Of a stretch of 64,000 bases of DNA, positions 1 to 9,715 are shown piece after piece. The stretch's first letter is position 1. Each line of letters opens with the position of its first letter. A program made the translations under genes and the position numbers. Source of the DNA: Yinghuangia soli (GTDB taxonomy: Bacteria > Actinomycetota > Actinomycetes > Streptomycetales > Streptomycetaceae); assembly GCF_021502675.1 (NCBI RefSeq), contig NZ_JAKFHA010000001.1, forward strand, positions 125,400-189,399, in the 5' to 3' direction. A model generated the notes under the pieces. It did not search any database. It saw only the letters and a program-made list of their open reading frames with translations, and was not told the origin of the DNA.

Positions 1-74
<74 letters not shown>

Positions 75-121
75 GCCGGGGGTCCTTCCTTCAGGTGGAG
101 TCGGGCTCGGATGTCACGCCG

Positions 122-2524
122 TCACGCCGCCGCGACGCGCTGCCGCGTCACCGCCGGCTCCAGGGCCAGTTCCAGCACCTCGCGGACGTCCGACACGGCG
201 TGGATGGTGAGCTCCTCGCGCACCGCAGCCGGGATGTCGTCCAGGTCGGGCTCGTTGCGCTTGGGCACCAGGATCGTGGTGATCCCGGCCCGGTGCGCGG
301 CGAGCGCCTTCTGCTTGACGCCGCCGATGGGCAGCACGCGCCCGGTCAGCGACACCTCGCCGGTCATGGCCACGTCGGACCGGACCGGACGCCCGGTCAG
401 GAGCGACACGAGTGCCGTCGTCATGGTGACGCCCGCGCTCGGCCCGTCCTTCGGCACCGCGCCGGCCGGCACGTGGATGTGCACGCCGCGGTCCTTCAGG
501 TCGCCGACCGGGAGTTCGAGCTCCACCCCGCGCGAGCGCAGGTAGGAGAGCGCGATCTGCGCGGACTCCTTCATGACGTCGCCCAGCTGGCCGGTGAGCG
601 TGACGCCGGTCGCGCCGGTCTCCGGGTCGGCGAGCGACGCCTCGATGTAGAGCACGTCGCCGCCCGCGCCGGTCACCGCGAGGCCGGTCGCCACGCCCGG
701 GACGGCGGTGCGCTGCTCCTCCTTGGCCAGCGAGGCCTCGGGGGTGTGGCGCGGCCGTCCGAGGTAGTCGACCAGGTCGAGGACGCCGACCTCGACCGGG
801 AATTCGACGTCGTCCAGGGCCTGCTTCGCGGCGATCTTGCGGAGCACGCGGGCGATCGCCCGTTCGAGCGTGCGCACGCCCGCCTCGCGGGTGTACTCGC
901 CGGCCAGCAGCCGCAGCGCGTCCTCGGTGAACGACACCTCGGTGGCGTCCAGGCCGGCCTTGTCCAGCTGCCGGGGCAGCAGGTGGTCGCGGGCGATGGT
1001 GACCTTCTCGTCCTCGGTGTAGCCGTCCAGGCGGACCAGCTCCATGCGGTCCAGGAGCGGCTCCGGGATGGCCTCCAGGACGTTGGCGGTGGCCAGGAAC
1101 ACCACGTCGGACAGGTCGAGTTCGACCTCCAGGTAGTGGTCGCGGAAGGTGTGGTTCTGGGCCGGGTCCAGGACCTCCAGGAGGGCCGCGGTCGGGTCGC
1201 CGCGGTAGTCGGAGCCGACCTTGTCGATCTCGTCGAGCAGGACGACGGGGTTCATGCTGCCCGCCTCCTTGATGGCGCGGACGATGCGGCCCGGCAGCGC
1301 GCCGACGTAGGTACGCCGGTGGCCGCGGATCTCCGCCTCGTCGCGTACGCCGCCGAGGGCGACGCGCACGAACTCGCGTCCCATCGCCTTCGCGACCGAC
1401 TCGCCCAGCGAGGTCTTGCCGACCCCGGGCGGGCCGACCAGGGCCAGCACGGCACCGGACCGGCGGCCGCCGATGACGCCCAGGCCGCGCTCCTCGCGGC
1501 GCTTGCGGACCGCCAGGTACTCGACGATGCGCTCCTTCACGTCGTCGAGGCCCGCGTGGTCGGCGTCCAGGACGGCGCGTGCCGCGGCGATGTCGTAGGA
1601 GTCCTCGGTGCGCTCGTTCCAGGGGATCTCCAGGACGGTGTCCAGCCAGGTGCGGATCCAGCCGGTCTCCGGCGAGGCGTCGGAGGCGTGTTCGAGCTTG
1701 TCGACCTCCTTGAGCGCGGCCTGCAGGACCTTCTCCGGCAGGTCGGCGGCCTCGACGCGGGCGCGGTAGTCCTCCTCCTCGCTGCCCGGCGTGCCGTTCA
1801 GCTCGCCGAGTTCCTTGCGGATCGCGGCCAGCTGCTGCTTGAGCAGGAACTCGCGCTGCGTCTTCTCCATGCCCTCCTGGACGTCCTTGCGGATCGTCTC
1901 GGCGACGTCGAGTTCGGCGAGGTGGTCGCGGGTCCAGCCGACGACCTTCTCCAGGCGCTCGGTCAGGTCGGTGGTCTGCAGCAGCTCGATCTTCTGGGAC
2001 TGCGACAGGTACGGCGCGTACCCGGCGTTGTCGGACAGCTCGCTCGCGTCCTCGATCTGCTGCACGAAGTCGACGACCTGCCAGGCGCCGCGCTTGCCGA
2101 GGATGGTGGTGACCAGCGCGCGGTACTCGCGGGCCAGCTCCTCGGCCCGCTCGTCGGCCGCGCCGTCCTCGACGACGGTGGCCTCGACCCACAGGGCCGC
2201 GCCGGGGCCGGTGGTCCCCGATCCGATGCGGGCGCGGGCGGTGCCGCGCACGACCACGGCCGATTCGCCGCTGGGCAGCCGGCCGATCTGCTCGATCACG
2301 CCGACCGTGCCGATCGCCGGGTAGTGGCCCTCGTCGCGGGGGACGAGGAGTACCTGCGCCTTGCCCTTCCCGGCCGGTATCCCGGGGAGCGCCCGGGCGG
2401 CGTCCACGGCGGCACGGGTCTCGGTGTCGTCCAACTCGAGCGGCACCGCCATGCCCGGCAGCACCACGATGTCGTCGAGGGGCAGGACCGGGAGGGTCAG
2501 GATGCCGGAGGTGGTGTCGCTCAT
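122..2524 (-). CDS. lon: ATP-dependent protease Lon (LonA, EC 3.4.21.53)
   Basis: Cytoplasmic AAA+ serine protease that unfolds and degrades misfolded and regulatory proteins. 800 residues, the usual LonA length. The N-terminal substrate domain spans about residues 8-200. The AAA+ module has Walker [10 protein letters not shown] near residue 364 and Walker [11 protein letters not shown]. The protease domain has the nucleophile in [10 protein letters not shown] (about residue 694) and the dyad lysine in [10 protein letters not shown] (about residue 736). The ATG at 2524 is chosen because AAGGGG lies at good spacing upstream and the protein then begins in the usual [15 protein letters not shown] region. 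The upstream half-sites (2536-2582) suggest heat-shock control by HspR, as known for streptomycete lon. All catalytic motifs are present. Confidence 0.97.
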   Translation of the reverse strand: MSDTTSGILTLPVLPLDDIVVLPGMAVPLELDDTETRAAVDAARALPGIPAGKGKAQVLLVPRDEGHYPAIGTVGVIEQIGRLPSGESAVVVRGTARARIGSGTTGPGAALWVEATVVEDGAADERAEELAREYRALVTTILGKRGAWQVVDFVQQIEDASELSDNAGYAPYLSQSQKIELLQTTDLTERLEKVVGWTRDHLAELDVAETIRKDVQEGMEKTQREFLLKQQLAAIRKELGELNGTPGSEEEDYRARVEAADLPEKVLQAALKEVDKLEHASDASPETGWIRTWLDTVLEIPWNERTEDSYDIAAARAVLDADHAGLDDVKERIVEYLAVRKRREERGLGVIGGRRSGAVLALVGPPGVGKTSLGESVAKAMGREFVRVALGGVRDEAEIRGHRRTYVGALPGRIVRAIKEAGSMNPVVLLDEIDKVGSDYRGDPTAALLEVLDPAQNHTFRDHYLEVELDLSDVVFLATANVLEAIPEPLLDRMELVRLDGYTEDEKVTIARDHLLPRQLDKAGLDATEVSFTEDALRLLAGEYTREAGVRTLERAIARVLRKIAAKQALDDVEFPVEVGVLDLVDYLGRPRHTPEASLAKEEQRTAVPGVATGLAVTGAGGDVLYIEASLADPETGATGVTLTGQLGDVMKESAQIALSYLRSRGVELELPVGDLKDRGVHIHVPAGAVPKDGPSAGVTMTTALVSLLTGRPVRSDVAMTGEVSLTGRVLPIGGVKQKALAAHRAGITTILVPKRNEPDLDDIPAAVREELTIHAVSDVREVLELALEPAVTRQRVAAA

Positions 2525-2535
2525 GGTGGGTTCCC

Positions 2536-2582
2536 CTTGAGTCGTCGGTTCTCTTCCGTACGTTGCGCTGACCTGACTCAAG
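2536..2582 (-). promoter_or_regulatory. candidate HspR (HAIR-type) operator of lon
   Basis: The HspR consensus is CTTGAGT-N7-ACTCAAG. Here ACTCAAG at 2576-2582 is paired at exactly seven bases with GTTGCGC (2562-2568), a degenerate second arm matching 4 of 7. A perfect CTTGAGT also occurs at 2536-2542, so two perfect half-sites face each other 33 bases apart just ahead of the lon start codon. Seen: the half-sites. Inferred: HspR binding. Confidence 0.5.
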
Positions 2583-2803
2583 TAAGAAGAGCCCCGCAAC
2601 ATTCCCGCCCGCCCCGCGGATCTGATCGCTCACAGCGAACACGCTCCGACCAGGGCGTCTGCACCGAACAGATGTGCGCTTCGGCATGCCGGGGATCTTC
2701 GGCGGATTCCCCGGCGGCCGCGCATCCGGGCCGATACGGTTCCGTCTGGTCTGCGTCGTGCCGCTGCCCCGTGCCCGTCCGAAGCCTGGAGCCTGGAGTA
2801 CAG

Positions 2804-4234
2804 ATGGATCTTCTTCCCGGAGCCAATGCGGCCTTGCCGCACGGCCCTGTCGCGGTGGACGTGAGCTGGGGCGAGGGCGTGGGGCTCGACGTCTCGGCGC
2901 TGCTGCTCGGGTCGGCCGGGAAGGTCCGCGGTGATGCGGACATGGTGTTCTTCAACAACCCGGCGGCGGAGGCGGGCGCGGTGCGGTTCGTGCCGGCCGC
3001 CCGTGGTGCGCGTATCGAGATAGACCCCGCGGCGGTCCCGGACGGCGTGCAGCGCATCGCGATCGTGGCCGCGGTCGACGTCGCGGCACCGGCCGGCACG
3101 ACCCTCGCTGCGATCCGCGGCATCCGCGCCGCGACCACGGCCACGGGCGGCTCGGCCTCCTTCACGTTCGCACCGCCGCCACTGGACCGCGGCGAAACCG
3201 CGGCCGTGCTCGCCGAGGTGTACCGGCACGGCACGGGCTGGAAGGTGCGGGCGGTGGGCCAGGGGTACGCATCCGGGCTCGCGGGGGTGGCGGCGGACTT
3301 CGGGGTGGACGTGGCGGAGGAGGAGCCGAGTGCGCCGGCCGCGGTCGCGGCTCCGGAGCCGGCCCCGGTCGTGGCACCGGCTTTTCCGGCCCCGGCCTTT
3401 TCTTCCCCGGCTTTTCCTTCCCCGGCTTTTCCGTCGCCGACCTCTACTGCCCCGCCCGCGGCCGCTGCCGCGCCCGTACGAGTCCCGGCGCCCCCGGCCG
3501 CTCCTCCGGCGGGGGCCGCGCCCGTCCTGAGCAAAATCGACCTGAACAAGGCTGCGTCCGCCTCGATCTCCCTGGACAAGGGCGACCCGCAATGCGTCGT
3601 CACCGCCACCCTCGAGTGGGACGGCGGCAGCGACCGGCGGCGCGAACTCGGCGCGGATCTCGACCTCTACGCGCTGTTCATCCCGGCCGACCGGGTCGCC
3701 GGTGCCTCCCCGGCCACCATCGGCCGGCGCGTCGACGACCTCGAACTGTCCGAGCCGCAACAGGCCTGCGTCCTCATGGCCGAGATCGGTCCCGGCAACG
3801 GCACGGTCTACTGGAACAACCTCGGCAGCCTTCAGCAGCCGCCGTACGCCGCGCTCGACAAGGACCACGCGGTACCCGGCATCGAGACGATCCGCATCGC
3901 GCAGCCGGCCCGCCAGGGCTTCGTGCTCATCTGCGCCTACAGCGCGCTCGACAACGGGTCCGGCAGCTTCCGCAGTTTCGGCGTCCGGGCGGTGGTGTCC
4001 GACGGACGCGGCAATGCGGTGAACGCACCGCTGTACTCCGACAGCGAAGACTCCTACTGGGTCGCCATCGCGCTGGTGGACTTCACCGCCCCCGAGGGTG
4101 TGGCCATCCGGCACATCGAGGAGTACGGCGGCGGCTGGATGGAAGCACGGCCCGTCCTCTTCCCGGACGGAAGCTTCGCCATGGACGTCGGGCCGATCGA
4201 GTTCAAGGACGACGGCGACGGCTTCGCCTTCTAG
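2804..4234 (+). CDS. double TerD-domain stress protein
   Basis: 476 residues with two TerD-fold (calcium-binding stress / tellurium-resistance) regions. The first begins at residue 1 (MDLLPGANAALPHGPVAVDV, then WGEGVGLDVSALLL and MVFFNNPAAEAGAV) and ends near residue 175. A Pro/Ala-rich linker with repeated FPSPAF units covers about residues 185-245. The second runs from about residue 245 (KIDLNKAASASISLDKGD) to the end and holds GADLDLYALF, VYWNNLGS and the typical C-terminal IEEYGGGWMEARPVLFPDG. The ATG at 2804 is chosen because TerD proteins start at this strand. It is a lone gene divergent from lon. TerD proteins are linked to membrane and oxidative stress; its exact role is unknown. Confidence 0.85.
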   Translation: MDLLPGANAALPHGPVAVDVSWGEGVGLDVSALLLGSAGKVRGDADMVFFNNPAAEAGAVRFVPAARGARIEIDPAAVPDGVQRIAIVAAVDVAAPAGTTLAAIRGIRAATTATGGSASFTFAPPPLDRGETAAVLAEVYRHGTGWKVRAVGQGYASGLAGVAADFGVDVAEEEPSAPAAVAAPEPAPVVAPAFPAPAFSSPAFPSPAFPSPTSTAPPAAAAAPVRVPAPPAAPPAGAAPVLSKIDLNKAASASISLDKGDPQCVVTATLEWDGGSDRRRELGADLDLYALFIPADRVAGASPATIGRRVDDLELSEPQQACVLMAEIGPGNGTVYWNNLGSLQQPPYAALDKDHAVPGIETIRIAQPARQGFVLICAYSALDNGSGSFRSFGVRAVVSDGRGNAVNAPLYSDSEDSYWVAIALVDFTAPEGVAIRHIEEYGGGWMEARPVLFPDGSFAMDVGPIEFKDDGDGFAF

Positions 4235-4331
4235 GCCGGACCGGATGCCCCTTCCGGCCGCGACCGGTCGGCGGTAGACAGTTCGGGCTCCGGCCGACGG
4301 CCGAGGGAGCGGACGACGGAAGGGCACCGGT

Positions 4332-5057
4332 ATGCGACCGACAGGCGTCATCTTCGCCGCGCTGGACTGCGACGCGGACGTGATCGAGGACTGGAACCGC
4401 TGGTACGACCTCGAGCACACGCCGCCCAACCTGCTGCTCGACGGGGTGTTGCACAGCCGCCGCTACGTCGCCCCGCCCGGCCTGCACGCCGCGCGCCGGG
4501 CCGCCGAGGGCTCGCCGTTCGCCGGCGGGCGGTCGACCTTCCTCACCATCTACACGTTGATCGGCGACCCGCTTGCGGCGTTCCAGGGCATGACCGGATT
4601 GCGCGACCGCCTCGAGGCGGCGGGCCGCATGGCGTTCCCCGCCGACAAGAAGGCCGTTCGGGACGGGGACGTCTTCGTGTCGGCGGTGGCCGCCGGGGAC
4701 CCGGCGATCCGGCTGCCCGCCGAGGAGGTGCCGTTCGTCGGGCACACCGGTGTGCTCGTGGCGCAGCGCCGAGGCGGCGACGCCGAAGCCGCCGGGCGTG
4801 CGGAGCGGCTGGTGGCCGTCGACGGCGTCCACGCGGTGTGGAGTCTGACCTCGGCGATACGCGAAGGCCTTTCGCTGGACGTCGTGTTCGTCGAGGGCGA
4901 CGAGGCGGCGGTCGCCGCGCGGGTGCGCGAGGCCGAGCCGTACGGGCCGGACGTCGAGGTGCTCGTCGACGCGCCCTACCGGCTGATCGACGCCCTGCAG
5001 CAGCCGTGGGCGGACGAGATCCGGGCCTCGGACCTGCCCGCGAAGGTGGGCGGCTGA
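4332..5057 (+). CDS. hypothetical protein, possible dimeric alpha/beta-barrel fold
   Basis: 241 residues, no signal peptide or membrane segment. The N-terminal part (GVIFAALDCDADVIEDWNRW, then YDLEHTPPNLLL) resembles the small-ferredoxin fold of EthD-like or other dimeric alpha/beta-barrel proteins, where a W-Y-D-x-E-H motif is common. The second half (VPFVGHTGVLVAQRRGGDAE onward) could be a second copy of the same fold. It follows the TerD gene by 97 bases on the same strand. The fold assignment is inference and no enzymatic role can be assigned. Confidence 0.6.
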   Translation: MRPTGVIFAALDCDADVIEDWNRWYDLEHTPPNLLLDGVLHSRRYVAPPGLHAARRAAEGSPFAGGRSTFLTIYTLIGDPLAAFQGMTGLRDRLEAAGRMAFPADKKAVRDGDVFVSAVAAGDPAIRLPAEEVPFVGHTGVLVAQRRGGDAEAAGRAERLVAVDGVHAVWSLTSAIREGLSLDVVFVEGDEAAVAARVREAEPYGPDVEVLVDAPYRLIDALQQPWADEIRASDLPAKVGG

Positions 5058-5165
5058 TCCGGAGCGCCGATCCGGCGCGGCAGAGGCTGTGCGGGTCGGC
5101 CGGGCTCCCCTCCCGGCCGACCCGCCGCGCGGTGGCGTGTCCCCCCCTCCACCGCGGTCCGTCGC

Positions 5166-5603
5166 TCAGGCGATGATGCCGAGCTGCTGGAGGTGGGCCA
5201 CGTCGTCCCGGACGCCCCAGTGTTCGGCGATACGGCCGTCGGCGCCGAAGCGCATCCAGTGGATCTGCCGGAAGCGGAACGCCCGGCCGGTCGGCGCGTG
5301 GCCGAGGAACGGTCCGAGGTGGGTGCCCGCGTACCAGTTGCGCATGACCACCGTGTCGCCGTCCGCGGCCATGTCCTCGATCTCGGTGCGCCCGTCGGGG
5401 AACGCCGTGCGGAGCATCGCGACGAGTGCGTGCAGCGGCGCGATGCCGTCGCGGTGCCCGGGCGGTGCGGTGTGGTTGACGGCGTCGGGGGCGAACAGCT
5501 CGTCCAGGACCTCGGTCCGGCCCTGGTCGAAGGCCTCCGCATAGACCCTGCGCATCGCCGCCTTGTTGCGTTCCGCCTGTGCGGTCGTGCTCGTGGTTTC
5601 CAT
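5166..5603 (-). CDS. SnoaL-like / NTF2-fold ester-cyclase family protein
   Basis: 145 residues, the normal length for a single-domain SnoaL-like protein. Family hallmarks are an N-terminal helix (RNKAAMRRVYAEAFDQGRTE), LDELFAPDAVNHTAPPGHRD, a TAFPDGRTEIEDMAADGDTV strand, a R-x-W-x-G-T-H-x-G motif and a closing GRIAEHWGVRD strand. The ATG at 5603 gives this clean start. It is divergent from the LuxR gene at 5692 with 88 bases between them, so that regulator may act on it. The substrate is unknown. Confidence 0.85.
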   Translation of the reverse strand: METTSTTAQAERNKAAMRRVYAEAFDQGRTEVLDELFAPDAVNHTAPPGHRDGIAPLHALVAMLRTAFPDGRTEIEDMAADGDTVVMRNWYAGTHLGPFLGHAPTGRAFRFRQIHWMRFGADGRIAEHWGVRDDVAHLQQLGIIA

Positions 5604-5691
5604 GCCGATGACGCTAGGAGCGGTACGCGCGGCGGCCCATCCCAGAAACCGGGGATCCTGGCCGGCCGCGGCCCCGCATAGGCTTGGGGGC

Positions 5692-6903
5692 ATGTCCGAA
5701 TCGCCCCTCGAGCGCGCCCGCCGCGCGATCCTCCGCAGTTCGCACCGGGCCACCGGACTGGACGAGTTCCGCGCCGACGTCGATGCGGCGCTGCGTCCGC
5801 TGGTCGGCTGGGACGTGGCGGCGTGGTCGACCACCGACCCGGCGACGCTGCTCTTCACGAGCTGCGTGCTGATCGGCATGGACGAGGACCACGACGCCGA
5901 ACAGCGGCTCTTCGAGCTGGAGTTCCGTGCCGACGACGTAAACCGGATCCGCGATCTGGCCCCGGCCCGGGTACCCGCCGCGACGCTGCATGCGGCCACC
6001 GGCGGCGATCTCTCCCGCTCGGTGCGCTGGCGCGAACTGCTCGGCGCGCTCGGGGTCACCGACGAGCTGCGGGCAGTGTTCCGGGACCGCGAGGACTGCT
6101 GGGGCGCGTTGGCGGCATACCGGTTCGGCGGTCCGCCGTTCACTCCTGCGGACGTCGACCTGCTGGCCGCACTGTCGCCGGTGATCGCCGACGGGCTGCG
6201 CCGCGGCATGCTGCGCGACGCGGCTGCCGAGCCTCCCGGGCTGCCGGCGGGCTCCGATGCCCCGGGCGTCCTGGTGGCCGACGGCTCGGGTGCCGTGGCC
6301 GAGACGACCCCTCAGGCTGCGTACTGGCTCGCGCAGATCACGGGTGCGTCGGCGGTGGTGCCGTCGGTCATCCGCTCGGTCGCCGCGGCGGCCCGTGCGG
6401 CGGCCGCCGGGCGGGGCGACCAGCCTGCCCAGGCGCGGCTCCCGCGCCGGGACGGAGGCTGGCTGCTGCTGCACGGGTCGGCGCTGGACCCGGCCTCCCC
6501 AGGCGTCGGGGACTCAGCGGGCTCCGGCGCCGAGCCGCCGTCCCGTGTGGCGGTCGTCATCGAACCGGCCCGCCAGGTGCATCTGGCCGACGTCATGGTG
6601 CGGGCGTACGGTCTGACCGCGCGCGAGCGGGAGATCACCGAACAGGTCCTGCAAGGCCGGTCCACCCAGGACATCGCGGAGCGGCTGCACATCAGCCCGT
6701 ACACGGTGCAGGACCATCTCAAGTCGATCCTCGCCAAGGCGGACGTGTCCTCGCGCCGGGATCTCGTCGCCGAGTTGTTCGGCCGTCACTACGCCCCGGC
6801 CACGCGAGGCGGCGCGCTGCCGAGCCCGTACGGCTGGTACAACCCGTCGGCGGCGTCGGCGGCGTCGGCGGCTTCAGCCGACCCGGTTCAGCGCGTCGTG
6901 TAG
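5692..6903 (+). CDS. LuxR-family transcriptional regulator
   Basis: 403 residues. A C-terminal LuxR-type helix-turn-helix starts at about residue 307 with LTAREREITEQVLQGRSTQD, followed by IAERLHISPYTVQDHLKSIL. The N-terminal 300 residues have no receiver signature and look GAF-like (a region around PARVPAATLHAATGGDLSR and YRFGGPPFTPADVDLLAALS), as in stand-alone actinobacterial regulators that sense a small ligand. The tail carries an Ala-Ala-Ser repeat. The start at 5692 fits the divergent arrangement with the SnoaL-like gene. Its last 16 bases overlap the 3' end of the convergent zinc-ribbon gene. Confidence 0.88.
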   Translation: MSESPLERARRAILRSSHRATGLDEFRADVDAALRPLVGWDVAAWSTTDPATLLFTSCVLIGMDEDHDAEQRLFELEFRADDVNRIRDLAPARVPAATLHAATGGDLSRSVRWRELLGALGVTDELRAVFRDREDCWGALAAYRFGGPPFTPADVDLLAALSPVIADGLRRGMLRDAAAEPPGLPAGSDAPGVLVADGSGAVAETTPQAAYWLAQITGASAVVPSVIRSVAAAARAAAAGRGDQPAQARLPRRDGGWLLLHGSALDPASPGVGDSAGSGAEPPSRVAVVIEPARQVHLADVMVRAYGLTAREREITEQVLQGRSTQDIAERLHISPYTVQDHLKSILAKADVSSRRDLVAELFGRHYAPATRGGALPSPYGWYNPSAASAASAASADPVQRVV

Positions 6904-7205
6904 TAGACGTACCCGGCGAGCACCGCGAAGACGAGCAGGCTCGTGACCTTGCTGCGGATGCGCTGACCACGTGACATCGGAGCCTGAGGCGGCCCGTAGT
7001 ACTGCTGCTGCGCGTAACCGCCGTGGTCCGCGAAGCCGCCTGACCCGCCGCAGCTGGGGCACGGCTGCATCTGCTGCATGCGCCCGCCGCCCCCGCAGCC
7101 TCCGCAGGACAGGTCGCCGACGCCCTGTCCCGATCCGCCGCAGCCGTTGCATATGCCGTCCATCGGCAGCCATCCGCCGCCACCGCACGCCCCGCAGGTC
7201 CCCAC
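6888..7205 (-). CDS. small cysteine/glycine-rich zinc-finger membrane protein
   Basis: 105 residues. The first 60 hold four Cys-pair repeats of the DnaJ central-domain kind (CGACGGGG, CNGCGGSG, CGGCGGGG, CPSCGGSG), so two zinc ions could be bound. A Gln/Tyr/Gly-rich spacer follows, then a C-terminal transmembrane helix (VTSLLVFAVLAGYVYYT). No J-domain or peptidase is attached. The start is a GTG with AAAGG eight bases upstream; another in-frame GTG lies at 7214. The function is unknown; a chaperone-like or sensory role at the membrane is speculation. Confidence 0.75.
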   Translation of the reverse strand: MGTCGACGGGGWLPMDGICNGCGGSGQGVGDLSCGGCGGGGRMQQMQPCPSCGGSGGFADHGGYAQQQYYGPPQAPMSRGQRIRSKVTSLLVFAVLAGYVYYTTR

Positions 7206-7422
7206 CCCGGCCACCTTTCTCGACGTTCCCGGTCCCCGAGCCTGAACGACCGCGCGCACGAGGTCAACGGCCACCGCCGGGACAGTGGCCGCCTGCCGCT
7301 GCGGCCGATTGTCGGCGCCGGACAGTAGGGTCGAATGATCGCAAGCCCGGCAGGACGCGACTCGGACGACTGAACGACTCGGACGACTCGGACGACCCCC
7401 ATTGCACTCCGGAGGCGGCAGC

Positions 7423-8646
7423 ATGAGCACGGACGGGCTCTCCCGGTCCCGACTGGGCCGCGTGCGCGACGCGATGGCCAAGCACGTCGAGCAGGGTGCT
7501 CTGCCCGGTGCGGTGGGCGTGGTGGCGCGCGGCGACGACGTCTGGGTCGAGGCGGTCGGCAGCACGGCCTTCGACGGCGGCCGTCCGATGGCCCGCGACA
7601 CGATCTTCCGGATCGCGTCGATGTCCAAGCCGGTAACCGCCGTGGTGGCGCTCATGCTGGTCGAGGAGGCCGTGCTGCGCCTTGACGACCCGGTGGACGC
7701 ATTCCTGCCGGAGCTCGCCGACCGGCGGGTGCTCCGGTCGCTCGACGCGGACCCCGCCGACCCCGGCAATCTGATCGCCGCCGAACGCCCCATCACGCTC
7801 CGGGATTTGCTGACGTTCCGGCTCGGCTATGGCGCTCTGCTCGCGGCCCCCGGGACCTATCCGGTACAGAAGGCGCTGGCCGACGCGGGGTTGGCCCCGG
7901 GACCACCGAAGACCACACCGCCGAGCGGCCTCGACGACTGGCTCGCGCGGTTGGGCGGTCTGCCGCTGCTGCACCAGCCGGGCGCTTCGTGGCTGTACCA
8001 CACGGGCAGCACCGTCCTCGGCGCCCTGCTCGTCCGCGCCACCGGGACCGGGCTCGAAGAGCTGTACCAGGAAAGGCTGTTCCGCCCGCTCGGGATGACC
8101 GACACGGCGTTCCACGTGCCGCCGCACAAGCGCGACCGGCTGGCCACCGCCTACCGCCTCGACCGCGAGAGCGGTGTGCTCGTCCCGAGCGACCTCGCCG
8201 ACGCGTCGAGCAAGTGGGCCGACCCGCCCGCGTTCCCCGATGCAGGCGCCGATCTCGTCTCCACTGCCGACGACTTCCTCCGGTTCGGCCGCCTGCTGCT
8301 GGACAAGGGAACCTGCCCGGGCGGGCGCCTCCTGTCCCGTGCCTCGGTCGAGCTGATGACCCGGAACCACCTCACCCCCGCGCAGCAGTCCGGCGACCAC
8401 TACCTGGCCGGGCCGCCGGAATCCCGCGGCTGGGGGTTCGGCGTCTCCGTCGTCACCGCCCGGGACCAGCTGTACGCGACTCCGGGCCGGTACGGCTGGG
8501 AGGGCGGGATGGGCACGTCGTGGGCCGGCGACCCGGCCGAGGACGTGACGGGGATCCTGCTGGGCCAGGCGACGTTCGAGACCCCGGGCAGCGCAGCGTT
8601 GTACGAGGACTTCTGGAACACGGCGTACGCCGCCCTCGACGCCTGA
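7423..8646 (+). CDS. serine hydrolase, beta-lactamase/class C esterase family
   Basis: 407 residues with no signal peptide, so probably cytoplasmic. The nucleophile motif SMSK (S-x-x-K; S66, K69) sits in RIASMSKPVTAVVALMLVEE. The second motif region is WLYHTGSTVLGALL at about residue 190, and the C-terminal region GYGWEGGMGTSWAGDP replaces the KTG box, as in EstB-like esterases. The ATG at 7423 has GGAGG six to twelve bases upstream. The family includes esterases, D-aminopeptidases and lovastatin-synthesis acyltransferases, so the substrate cannot be stated. Confidence 0.88.
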   Translation: MSTDGLSRSRLGRVRDAMAKHVEQGALPGAVGVVARGDDVWVEAVGSTAFDGGRPMARDTIFRIASMSKPVTAVVALMLVEEAVLRLDDPVDAFLPELADRRVLRSLDADPADPGNLIAAERPITLRDLLTFRLGYGALLAAPGTYPVQKALADAGLAPGPPKTTPPSGLDDWLARLGGLPLLHQPGASWLYHTGSTVLGALLVRATGTGLEELYQERLFRPLGMTDTAFHVPPHKRDRLATAYRLDRESGVLVPSDLADASSKWADPPAFPDAGADLVSTADDFLRFGRLLLDKGTCPGGRLLSRASVELMTRNHLTPAQQSGDHYLAGPPESRGWGFGVSVVTARDQLYATPGRYGWEGGMGTSWAGDPAEDVTGILLGQATFETPGSAALYEDFWNTAYAALDA

Positions 8647-8699
8647 CCGCGCGGCAGCTTCCGGACCGGCGCGCGTCGGCGGACCGTCTGCAGCGATGG

Positions 8700-9605
8700 T
8701 CAGGAGCCCGCGGGCGGCAGGCTGCTCCGCGGCGGTTCGGCCCGTCGGATGCCGAGACCGGACAGAATGCGGCGGCGCTGGGCGGCGGTGAAGTCCTGCG
8801 GGGTGACGGGAGGATCGGTGTTCGGGGCGTGGCGCGCACGGGCTTCGCGGAGCCAGGCCCGGACGGCTTCCGCGGCTTCCATGGCGTGCTGGTCTTCCTC
8901 GGCGTGCTTGTCGGGGCCGGCCTGGCCGACCGCGGCTTCTGCGGTTCCCCCGGCCGCGGGCCCGGCAGCGGCCACGACGCCCGCGTCGATGCCCGTATCC
9001 ATGACGGTATCGAAGCCGGTATCGATGCGGATCTCGACGTATCCGCGCCTGGGCCGGGCCGTCCCGCTCGGACCGCTGCTGCGCGCGGCCTGCCAGACCT
9101 CGTCGTACATGCCGAGGTCCATGAACGACTCGCGCGTCGCCCGTGCGGCCAGGAAGTCGCGGCCGCGCCAGGTGCCGCGGGGTGCCGGTTCGCGGATCGC
9201 GTACGCGTCGACCCGCATGCCGTGGTGCACGCACCAGTCCTTGTCGGTCAGGTCGTACAGCGCGGCGACCTGCCCGGGGCCGAGCCGGTCGAAGGTGCCG
9301 GCGGCTATCAGGTACGTGACGTCGACGTCGTGCGGCTCGGGTGCCCCCGTGGTGAAACTGCCGCCGATCCACACTCGGGATATGCCGCCGATCTCCGCGG
9401 CCACCAGGCGGATGTGGCGCTGCCATTCGTCCCACAGCTCTTCGCGGACCGGACGTTCCGCGCCGGACGCGGCGTCGGATCCTGCCCCGGTTCCAGCGTC
9501 GGACGGCCCGGCGACGAATACCGCGTGCATCTCGGCGAGGGATGCGGTGTGCCGTCCGGGCGGCAGGAGTCCGCTCTCCGGGTCCGGCCACGGCAGGTGC
9601 GTCAC
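8700..9605 (-). CDS. nucleotidyltransferase-fold protein (DUF6932-like)
   Basis: 301 residues. A polymerase-beta-type nucleotidyltransferase signature is visible: IGGSFTTGAPEPHDVDVTYL, a G-G-S followed by D-x-D. Then come the Trp/His-rich core DKDWCVHHGMRVDAYAIREP and FLAARATRESFMDLGMYDEV. An acidic, repetitive segment (IDTGFDTVMDTGIDAG) and an Ala-rich stretch separate this from a C-terminal helix set. The start is GTG at 9605. It is divergent from the acetyltransferase gene at 9716. Such proteins occur in defence and toxin-antitoxin contexts, but no partner is adjacent here. Confidence 0.7.
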   Translation of the reverse strand: MTHLPWPDPESGLLPPGRHTASLAEMHAVFVAGPSDAGTGAGSDAASGAERPVREELWDEWQRHIRLVAAEIGGISRVWIGGSFTTGAPEPHDVDVTYLIAAGTFDRLGPGQVAALYDLTDKDWCVHHGMRVDAYAIREPAPRGTWRGRDFLAARATRESFMDLGMYDEVWQAARSSGPSGTARPRRGYVEIRIDTGFDTVMDTGIDAGVVAAAGPAAGGTAEAAVGQAGPDKHAEEDQHAMEAAEAVRAWLREARARHAPNTDPPVTPQDFTAAQRRRILSGLGIRRAEPPRSSLPPAGS

Positions 9606-9675
9606 GGCAGTTTCACCCCTTCTGTATCCCCCCGTACTGCTCCGCCGGGAATCTTCGCGGCCGCGAGCGGATTGC

Positions 9676-9688
9676 GATCTCTGAGATC
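9676..9688. promoter_or_regulatory. perfect 13-base palindrome in a divergent promoter region
   Basis: GATCTC-T-GAGATC lies between two divergent genes whose starts are at 9605 (-) and 9716 (+). A perfect 6-1-6 dyad in a 110-base intergenic region is a plausible operator for one or both genes. No regulator can be named. Confidence 0.35.
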
Positions 9689-9715
9689 TAACCCATTCCG
9701 ACAGGCGGAGGTGCC

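Noticed and set aside
95-2803. + strand open frame running from the left edge into the TerD gene
   Set aside because: The part before 2804 is antisense to lon and resembles no protein; TerD proteins begin at the ATG at 2804.
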